DNA of 64,000 nt from assembly GCA_934129885.1 (NCBI GenBank), contig CAKOWU010000007.1, forward strand, positions 35,652 through 99,651, in the 5' to 3' direction. Below are positions 58,402-64,000 of this stretch, piece after piece (position 1 is the first letter of the stretch; every line of letters begins with the position of its first letter). A program made the position numbers and the translations under genes. The notes beneath the pieces were generated by a model. It searched no databases. It was given only the letters and a program-made list of their open reading frames with translations, and had not been told where the DNA came from. The DNA comes from an uncultured Bacilli bacterium (GTDB lineage: Bacteria > Bacillota_I > Bacilli_A > RF39 > UBA660).

Positions 58402-59328
58402 CTATATATTAGACATAAAAGTAACTAAATTTTCTATTGAAGATTTTTTGAGTTCATAAGAAGGATGAACATATAACTTAAATGTTATTTCTATCGAAGA
58501 ATGTCCAAGCAATTCACTAAGTGTCTTTATATCCATTTTAGATTCTATAGCCCTAGTTGAAAAAGTATGACGCGTTGTATGAAATTTATTTTTCTCTATT
58601 CCGCATGCCTTTAAAGTTCTATGATAAAAGCTTTGAAATAATCTAGGATCATATTTTTTTTCACAGCCAGATAAAATATAATCTTTATCCGCCCCTCTAA
58701 ACGTTTGAAGATACGTAACCAAAAAAGAGGGAAATGGAATAGTACGGCTAGACTTATCACTCTTTGGACTACTTGCGATAAGCACCGTTTTAGTAGGAAT
58801 ATTTTCATTAGTATTTCTAATCCTCTCTATCGTTCTTTTAATTGTTAAAGAATTATTACCAAAATCAATGTCCTCCCATTTTAAACCGCTTACCTCACCA
58901 ACCCGAAGACCCGTATAAAGGCAAAGTAAAAGGCACACCTTTCTTACATTAAGATTAGTCGTAAGCATATTCTCTAAAGCCATTTGTTGACTTTTAGTAA
59001 GTATAATTATCGGCTTTTGAACAGTTTTAAATTTAATACTCTTTAAATTAGGATAATTATGAAGATATTCCTTATCATAAGCATAATCTATCGTAGCCCT
59101 AATAATATACATTAACTTCTTTTGCGTTGAAATAGCAACCCTCCTCTCACAAAGTTCCTTAAAAAACTCCTCTACCATATCTTTAACTAAACTACTTATT
59201 ATCGTAGCCCCTATCTTTTTATCCAAATAAGTTTTCATCATATTCTCATAATTAAGAACAGACTGTCTTTTTATATTGGTTTTTGATTTTAACCATATTC
59301 TTGATACTTCTTTAAAAGTATACTCCAT
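58402..59328 (-). CDS. Tyrosine recombinase (phage-type integrase)
   Basis: The 308-residue protein has an N-terminal SAM-like core-binding domain (ISTQKKLMYIIRATIDYAYD) and the catalytic domain with the R-H-R-H-Y set: Arg in LYTGLRVGEVSGLKW, His and Arg in FHTTRHTFSTRAI, His in LLGHSSIEITFKLY, and Tyr of LYVHP. Such enzymes integrate mobile elements or resolve chromosomes. No cargo, excisionase or attachment repeat was found, so it may be a stranded or domesticated integrase. The start at ATG 59328 (MEYTFKEVSR) is likely. Confidence 0.88.
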   Translation of the reverse strand: MEYTFKEVSRIWLKSKTNIKRQSVLNYENMMKTYLDKKIGATIISSLVKDMVEEFFKELCERRVAISTQKKLMYIIRATIDYAYDKEYLHNYPNLKSIKFKTVQKPIIILTKSQQMALENMLTTNLNVRKVCLLLCLYTGLRVGEVSGLKWEDIDFGNNSLTIKRTIERIRNTNENIPTKTVLIASSPKSDKSSRTIPFPSFLVTYLQTFRGADKDYILSGCEKKYDPRLFQSFYHRTLKACGIEKNKFHTTRHTFSTRAIESKMDIKTLSELLGHSSIEITFKLYVHPSYELKKSSIENLVTFMSNI

Positions 59329-59426
59329 AAATAAATACCTCACTTTACTATATACTTATCCCCGTATCCTTTTATTTAATAGTAATTATCTATTATTAAT
59401 TACCACCCCCAAAAACCTATGAATAC

Positions 59427-59455
59427 AAAAAAAATACAAGTTTTTAACCTTGTAA
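59427..59455 (-). terminator. Terminator of the DHH phosphoesterase gene
   Basis: ACAAG / CTTGT with an 8-base loop, followed by A and eight T on the minus strand. Confidence 0.75.
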
Positions 59456-59483
59456 CTTTTTTATTACATAATTACTTTTACCA

Positions 59484-60428
59484 CTACTTTAGTTTTTCGT
59501 CCAGTCTTTCATCTAATCTTTGAATTAAAAATTGAACATCTTCTATATCTTTTAATTTAATACCACTCGCAAATCTATGACCACCGCCACCAAAATCTTC
59601 AGCAATATCATTAATAACTATATTTCGAGATCTAATAGACACTCTATAATAGTCATTGACTGTATCATACGTTGCTGTACACCAAATAAGCATCTCTTTA
59701 ATAAAATTAAAATCATTTATCATATTGCCAGGGACTGCAGGATCAACACCATATTCATTTAACACATCTGAACTAATTATAATATAACCTACACCATGCT
59801 CTGTAAGCGTAAAGTGACTAGATATATATCCATGAAAAATAATCTCCTTAAATGTCCTTTCATATAAATTATTATAAATACTAGTAACATCTAAATCAAA
59901 AGTCATTAAATAAGCTGCGGCATCAAAAGCATCCACACTAGTAGAAGAAAACATAAACCTATTCGTATCCGAAACTAAACCAATATATAGTTTCTCTGCT
60001 GCACTTTTGTTCATTTTAAGTCTAGTATTCAAAGTAAGTTCAACAATCATTTCTGCTGCCGAAGTAGCCTTGTCATTTATCCACTCAAGTTCACACATTT
60101 TCTCCATAAAAGGATGATGATCTATCTTTATAGAATTTTTAAATTCTAGTGGATTTACCCCATCTACCCTTTTAGCATTCGGTGTATCTGTAACAATAAG
60201 TAAAGCATCTTTCATAGACTCATCATACTTATCAAGTAATCCCATATACTTAAATTTATTCGCAGACGCTCCAATAACATAAACTTCCTTTTTAGGAAAC
60301 GTATTCTTTATTATCTCGCCAAGTCCAATAGAACTACCAAGCGCATCAGGATCAGGTCCAATATGTCTTGCGATAACTATTTTATCAGCCTTTTTAATCT
60401 TTTTGTATATCTTTGTATATATAGACAT
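59484..60428 (-). CDS. DHH/DHHA1 phosphoesterase (NrnA-like oligoribonuclease/pAp phosphatase)
   Basis: The 314 residues carry DHH motifs IARHIGPDPDALGSSIGL, LLIVTDTPNA, SIKIDHHP and, at the C-terminus, the DHHA1 motif AEDFGGGGHRFASG. NrnA-type enzymes degrade short RNAs and pAp. Start taken at MSIYTKIYKK. It is 15 bases downstream of ackA, probably co-transcribed. Confidence 0.9.
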   Translation of the reverse strand: MSIYTKIYKKIKKADKIVIARHIGPDPDALGSSIGLGEIIKNTFPKKEVYVIGASANKFKYMGLLDKYDESMKDALLIVTDTPNAKRVDGVNPLEFKNSIKIDHHPFMEKMCELEWINDKATSAAEMIVELTLNTRLKMNKSAAEKLYIGLVSDTNRFMFSSTSVDAFDAAAYLMTFDLDVTSIYNNLYERTFKEIIFHGYISSHFTLTEHGVGYIIISSDVLNEYGVDPAVPGNMINDFNFIKEMLIWCTATYDTVNDYYRVSIRSRNIVINDIAEDFGGGGHRFASGIKLKDIEDVQFLIQRLDERLDEKLK

Positions 60429-60443
60429 AACTATCACCGGTTT

Positions 60444-61628
60444 CTATTTTATAAGTTTATAAGTTTCTCTTGCAATTACAATCTCTTCATCAGTAGGCAC
60501 AACATACACTGGCAAAGAAGAATCATCAGTAGTTATTATACCACTATTTATCTTTGAAAACTTATGTATTTTTTCATTTTTATCATTATCTATTTTAATA
60601 CCTAGTTTAGATAAACCCTTTAAAACACTTGCTCTAAAGCGCACTGCATTTTCTCCTACACCGCCACATAGTACAATCGCATCTATCTTATCCATCATAA
60701 TTACATAAGAAGCAATATAAGATATAATCCTGTTTATATACATCTTATTAGCCAAAATAGCCTTTTTATCACCTTTATCTATAAGTTTTTCTAAATCTCT
60801 ATTGTCTGATGCACTAGGACAAATACCCTCTAAACCACTTTTAGTATTCAATATCTTATCGATTTCTTTCATAGAAAGTCCAGTTACCTCTAAAAGATAT
60901 GGAATTATACTATAATCAATATTACCACATCTAGTTCCCATCATAAGTCCCGCATTAGCGGTAAATCCCATAGAAGTATTAAATGACTTACTAGATTTTA
61001 CTGAAGTTACGCTCGCACCATTACCAATATGACAAATAATTAAATTAACCTTACGTTCAAAAATCTTTTCCATTTGACTAGTAATATATGCACAACTAAT
61101 ACCATGAAAACCAAACTTTCTAATTTTATATTTTTCATACCACTCATAAGGAACCGCATAAAGATAGTTTTCTTTTGGTATTGTATGGTGGAAAGCAGTA
61201 TCAAAAACCAAAACTTGTTTCATCTTTGGGGCAACCTCTCCAAAAGCCTTTATACCTGCGATATGTCCAGGCATATGCACCAAAGAAAGTAACGTAACCT
61301 TCTCAAGTCTCTTTATCTCATCATCATCCACTAAAGTAGGCTTATACTTACCCGCTCCATTTACTATTCTGTGTCCCACGGCTTTTATCTCATCAAGAGA
61401 TTTTATAACATTATTTTCTATTAAAGCATGCATTAAAACATCCACTGCATCTCTATGATTTTTAAGATCCTTTTGATATTCTTTAGTTTTACCATTAATA
61501 ATTATTTTATAGGTACTTCTGCCTCCTATTTTTTCTATATAACCATATACAAGTTCTTCCTCAAATGGCATATTATATAATTTAAATTTGAGTGATGAAC
61601 TTCCCGCATTTACTGATAAAACTTTCAT
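60444..61628 (-). CDS. ackA: Acetate kinase
   Basis: AckA makes ATP from acetyl phosphate in fermentation. The start is ATG 61628 (MKVLSVNAGSSSLKFKLY) since AGGAAGGGA stands before it. Further motifs are VLVFDTAFHHTIPKENYLYA, FGFHGISCAYI, ICHIGNGASVTSVKSSKSFN and CGGVGENAVRFR. 394 residues is normal. The promoter is at 61657-61685. No pta is in the window. Confidence 0.96.
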   Translation of the reverse strand: MKVLSVNAGSSSLKFKLYNMPFEEELVYGYIEKIGGRSTYKIIINGKTKEYQKDLKNHRDAVDVLMHALIENNVIKSLDEIKAVGHRIVNGAGKYKPTLVDDDEIKRLEKVTLLSLVHMPGHIAGIKAFGEVAPKMKQVLVFDTAFHHTIPKENYLYAVPYEWYEKYKIRKFGFHGISCAYITSQMEKIFERKVNLIICHIGNGASVTSVKSSKSFNTSMGFTANAGLMMGTRCGNIDYSIIPYLLEVTGLSMKEIDKILNTKSGLEGICPSASDNRDLEKLIDKGDKKAILANKMYINRIISYIASYVIMMDKIDAIVLCGGVGENAVRFRASVLKGLSKLGIKIDNDKNEKIHKFSKINSGIITTDDSSLPVYVVPTDEEIVIARETYKLIK

Positions 61629-61656
61629 AGTATCCCTTCCTATCTTTACTACAAAC

Positions 61657-61685
61657 ATTATACAGTAAAAGCCCAAAAAACACAA
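61657..61685 (-). promoter_or_regulatory. ackA promoter
   Basis: TTGTGT (61680-61685), 17 bases and TATAAT (61657-61662) on the minus strand. Confidence 0.7.
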
Positions 61686-61704
61686 AATATTTTATATTAA
61701 CTAG

Positions 61705-61733
61705 TTGTTATATAAATATTTATATAGTATAAT
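61705..61733 (+). promoter_or_regulatory. Sense promoter of hydrophobic-peptide locus 3
   Basis: TTGTTA (61705-61710), 17 bases and TATAAT (61728-61733). Start expected at about G61741, the first base of GGGAATCTTAAC. Confidence 0.75.
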
Positions 61734-61800
61734 TTAAACAGGGAATCTTAACACTTGAGTGCTTGCCCCTGCTTTCGTAAGAAAGTAGAGGCTGATAGTG

Positions 61801-61884
61801 ATGACTAAAAAAGATTTTTTTATTCTGACACCCGTTATAATCATTATACTTCAAATTGGCCTACTTTTTATACTAATAAAATAG
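61801..61884 (+). CDS. 27-residue hydrophobic peptide (putative type I toxin)
   Basis: MTKKDFFILTPVIIIILQIG then LLFILIK and TAG. Charged N-terminus, one membrane span and a terminal lysine. GTG one codon upstream is also in frame. AGAGG is 9 bases before the ATG but folded in a GTAA tetraloop hairpin. The sequence differs from the locus 1 and 2 peptides beyond composition, while the RNA plan is the same. Confidence 0.7.
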   Translation: MTKKDFFILTPVIIIILQIGLLFILIK

Positions 61885-61893
61885 TAAGCCATC

Positions 61894-61977
61894 ATAAAAG
61901 CACTCAATCTAGCATAGATTAAGTGCTTTAACCAAAATTACTGGTGAGTACTCAACAAGCCAAAGTTAAGTATTCCC
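61894..61977 (-). ncRNA. Putative antisense RNA of locus 3 (about 84 nt)
   Basis: TAAAAT (complement of 61984-61989) lies 7 bases before G61977. The RNA would begin GGGAATACTTAACTTTGG. It ends in a 14-bp hairpin with one mismatch (AAGCACTTAATCTA / TAGATTGAGTGCTT) and TTTTA. The -35 is weak (TGAATA at 17 bases). Confidence 0.6.
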
Positions 61978-62143
61978 TTTTTTATTTTATGCAAATTACA
62001 TTGACATATTCATGTTAACATATTTATTGAGTTTTATCAAAAGTTTTCTCGGCATAAATAGCTTATAAACATATATAGCATTATTCGCAAAAAGTTGCAC
62101 TTGACTTTTTAATTAATAAAACAAATCAAAAGAAGGCCTAATT

Positions 62144-63112
62144 TCAAAAGCCTCCTAAATATCCTAAATCTTTAGTCTTACTTTTACTCATACTATCTAT
62201 AAAAGCGTCAAATTCATTATCAGCATAACTAGCAATAGCCTTATCTACAATAATTTTAAAAGTTGGTATATTATTCTTGTTCAAAACCTCTAAAATTTCA
62301 TCAACTACATCTGGCGTAATATTTACAGCCTCGCCATTTGAATTCTTTTTTGTAATAGTTATTGAAGGTCTTCCTCTTTTCATACCAAAATAATTTTTCA
62401 TATCAAATTCTTTTAGCCAAGAAACATCATGTTCAAATTTAAAGCCTAAAAATTTCTTGCAAAAAGTAACAATATCAGAATACTCATTAAGATTATTGTC
62501 AACTATATATTCATAAACATCCGCAATAGAATTATTAAGTTTACAGGTTTCATTTGCGAGCCTAATCTTATCCTCCACTGATAAAACCTTACAAGATAAA
62601 TCTAACCCCTTTATAGCCTCTAGTAATATTTCAATATCACTATCAATGCTTTCAAAGAAGTTAGCCTCTGCTAGACAAAGATTATACTCAATCTCAACTG
62701 CAATTGCATTTCCTTCAAAATACTCAAGTAAAGCATTTACATTTGTTGGTAATTCACCATATTTACGGCAAATATCTTTTATAGATAAACCATTGAATAA
62801 CAAATCAATAATAATTTTAGTTTCTTTTAGCAATCCCTTTTTATCACGCATGCTATGATACATAACAATAGTTCTAAACTTATGTGGAATATTCTCAAAG
62901 TCAAAATCCCTATCATCTTTTTTCATACTATAATAAGTATTAACAACATTACTATTTAATAAATGTGCACATGTATTAAAGTCATTAGTTCTACATAAAT
63001 ACTCAATAACTAAATCATCATCAGCCCATTCAGCCGGCTCGCCAAACCATTTTTGACCACTATTAGAAGTACATAAATACCCTAGTACCTCGTCCTTATC
63101 TCTAAACATCAT
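62144..63112 (-). CDS. Hypothetical protein, last gene of a right-edge operon
   Basis: The protein of about 322 residues is acidic and helical (EWADDDLVIEYLCRTNDFNT, then LFNGLSIKDICRKYGELPTN), with a basic patch KNYFGMKRGRPSITITKK near residue 250 that could contact nucleic acid. No family is recognised. AGGGGATG precedes ATG 63112; the next Met codon is also possible. It lies downstream of three small genes on the same strand. Confidence 0.6.
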   Translation of the reverse strand: MMFRDKDEVLGYLCTSNSGQKWFGEPAEWADDDLVIEYLCRTNDFNTCAHLLNSNVVNTYYSMKKDDRDFDFENIPHKFRTIVMYHSMRDKKGLLKETKIIIDLLFNGLSIKDICRKYGELPTNVNALLEYFEGNAIAVEIEYNLCLAEANFFESIDSDIEILLEAIKGLDLSCKVLSVEDKIRLANETCKLNNSIADVYEYIVDNNLNEYSDIVTFCKKFLGFKFEHDVSWLKEFDMKNYFGMKRGRPSITITKKNSNGEAVNITPDVVDEILEVLNKNNIPTFKIIVDKAIASYADNEFDAFIDSMSKSKTKDLGYLGGF

Positions 63113-63168
63113 ATCATCCCCTATGTAATGCCACATATTATAGCAGATTTTACAAAAATTGCAAATTA

Positions 63169-63555
63169 TTAATTTTCAAAATTTATTTCATAATCTATTA
63201 TTCCAACCGGTCTTTTATCAAACTCTTCTTTCGTAATAACACACTTATCAAATATCGCACCCTTATCAGCATTCGCTGAATTATAATTATAAATATATTC
63301 TTCAATATTATTTACATAAGTATCGTAATCACCCGCTATTAAATATTTATTTAATGTTACCTCATCATTTACAAATAACTGTGAATACTTGCTATCTCGT
63401 GGTTTTACAAGTCTTATAACATTATTTCCACATTTAACCTCAATAGTTATTATATCAATCTTTTCCTCATCTATATATTGACCATTCTCATATACATTAG
63501 GAACATATTTTTTTATAACTACACCGTTAAGGGTTTCCTTTAATACTTTACTCAT
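63169..63555 (-). CDS. Hypothetical protein in right-edge operon
   Basis: This 128-residue, probably beta-rich soluble protein (KETLNGVVIKKYVPNVYENG, IDIIT IEVKCGNNVIRL in order) has no known motif. ATG 63555 is preceded by GGGGCG and overlaps the end of the upstream gene, so translation is coupled. Confidence 0.6.
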   Translation of the reverse strand: MSKVLKETLNGVVIKKYVPNVYENGQYIDEEKIDIITIEVKCGNNVIRLVKPRDSKYSQLFVNDEVTLNKYLIAGDYDTYVNNIEEYIYNYNSANADKGAIFDKCVITKEEFDKRPVGIIDYEINFEN

Positions 63556-63829
63556 TGTTCGCCCCCTCATACATATTTTCAATAATTACCCCCACAGTTG
63601 AGGCACATACACCTTTTAAAGATACTACCTTTTTAAATACCTCAGATAAATACTCTTCCTCTGTTTCATAGTCATTTAAAGGAAGTATATCACACTCTTT
63701 ATTATAATCAATATTTATTTTATATAACATTCTAATTATCTCATCCATGTTTTCTAATATAAAACTTCTTTTATCTTCCAAAGATAATTCATTAAATACA
63801 TTTATATAATTACTATAATTGTTTACCAT
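63548..63829 (-). CDS. Small acidic hypothetical protein
   Basis: These 93 residues (NVFNELSLEDKRSFILENMD, then EEEYLSEVFKKVVSLKGV) are helical and acidic, with no known domain. ATG 63829 is supported by AAGGAGTG. It overlaps both neighbours, which shows an operon. Confidence 0.6.
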   Translation of the reverse strand: MVNNYSNYINVFNELSLEDKRSFILENMDEIIRMLYKINIDYNKECDILPLNDYETEEEYLSEVFKKVVSLKGVCASTVGVIIENMYEGANNE

Positions 63830-64000
63830 TTTGCACTCCTTCTTTATTCTTACTAGGCTTAGAAGCCGCAAGTTGTTGTTTTGCTTCTTCAAAAGCCTGT
63901 TCATTAGGAACTCCCGCTTTAGCAGTTTCTAATTTTATCCATTTTCTGGCTTGCGCAATTTCTCTTGCATGTTCATTTATTTTGGCAAATTCTAGTATAA
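63813..64000 (-). CDS. C-terminal end of a gene cut by the window edge
   Basis: An open frame enters from the right edge and reads ILEFAKINEHAREIAQARKW, then KLETAKAGVPNEQAFEEAKQ and SKPSKNKEGVQNGKQL before TAG (63813-63815). It is helical and rich in Ala, Lys and Gln. It overlaps the start of the next gene by 17 bases. Family cannot be assigned from this piece. Confidence 0.55.
   Translation of the reverse strand, partial: ILEFAKINEHAREIAQARKWIKLETAKAGVPNEQAFEEAKQQLAASKPSKNKEGVQNGKQL

Larger units (their letters stand above)
61741..61977 (+). other. Type I toxin-antitoxin-like locus 3
   Basis: The 5' end GGGAATCTTAAC plus TTGAGTGCT pairs with the 3' end, whose reverse complement is GGGAATACTTAAC and TTGAGTACT. 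The ribosome site AGAGG (61787-61791) is closed in a hairpin by CTTTC-GTAA-GAAAG and the bases around it. After the 3' box comes CTTTTTTATTTTATGC, which on the minus strand holds TAAAAT as -10 for an antisense RNA. Confidence 0.75.

Noticed and set aside
58402..59328. Integrative element around the tyrosine recombinase
   Set aside because: No flanking direct repeats, tRNA target, excisionase or cargo were found. The neighbours are ordinary chromosomal genes.

Overview
The window looks like a chromosomal segment of an AT-rich, Gram-positive, fermentative anaerobe of the Bacillota (Firmicutes). The best guess is an uncultured gut Bacilli / Erysipelotrichia / 'RF39'-type lineage. That placement is inference from content: type B RNase P RNA next to gpsB, ScpAB, SmpB-tmRNA-RNase R, FtsEX, RNase Y, RecA and SpoVS near each other, class III (anaerobic) ribonucleotide reductase, acetate kinase, strong Shine-Dalgarno sites of the AGGAGG/AGGTGAT type, and secreted proteins with a TasA-like N-terminus. 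SpoVS and YunB suggest a spore-former or the descendant of one. Most genes are on the minus strand. All three stop codons terminate genes, and an RF2 with its usual frameshift is present, so the standard bacterial code applies.

Layout. 1-3.9 kb: a degenerate fragment and an intact large surface protein, then a broken integrase-like gene. 4-5.9 kb: pgsA, a RodZ-like protein, rnpB and gpsB. 6.1-9 kb: a plus-strand lipid operon (acyltransferase, acyl-CoA synthetase, acyltransferase). 9-12.2 kb: tRNA-Leu, GNAT acetyltransferase, cupin plus HxlR regulator, an endonuclease-family protein and tRNA-Gln. 12.4-15.5 kb: a small hydrophobic-peptide locus, scpAB and hypothetical proteins. 15.5-20.9 kb: ligA, a nucleotidyltransferase and pcrA. 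21.1-28.5 kb: a phage-like M23 hydrolase, a broken leucine-rich-repeat gene, a thioredoxin-like lipoprotein, two membrane-linked XRE regulators, a DUF1003 protein and an ABC1/UbiB-type protein. 28.6-37.2 kb: ssrA, smpB, rnr, a membrane protein, rmuC, a rhodanese, ftsX, ftsE, a YitT protein and prfB. 37.3-41.7 kb: a surface-protein gene interrupted by an amber codon, a divergent XRE regulator, yutD, a second hydrophobic-peptide locus, a two-gene unit, yunB and a CBS protein. 41.7-48 kb: two large hypothetical proteins, then nrdG, a separate glycyl-radical mini-gene and nrdD. 48.5-54.6 kb: a polysaccharide deacetylase, rny, recA, a small surface protein, a Nudix hydrolase and spoVS. 54.6-64 kb: a decayed small gene, hypotheticals, trmD-rimM, an RNA methyltransferase, a pilin, a tyrosine recombinase, a DHH phosphoesterase, ackA, a third hydrophobic-peptide locus and an unknown operon cut by the right edge.

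The most interesting structures are noncoding or very small. Three loci (12.4, 39.3 and 61.8 kb) share one plan. A sigma-A promoter makes a short mRNA for a 21-30 residue hydrophobic peptide whose ribosome site is folded away. The mRNA 5' end is complementary to its own 3' end. The 3' T-run is also the -10 box of an antisense RNA whose 5' end nearly copies the mRNA 5' end. This reads as a family of type I toxin-antitoxin modules. Second, the glycyl-radical tail of NrdD is encoded by its own 54-codon gene between nrdD and nrdG, and the large NrdD lacks a recognisable radical site. Third, recA and nrdD share an ATGTTCG motif exactly 9 bases upstream of a perfect TTGACA, which suggests joint (possibly SOS-like) control.
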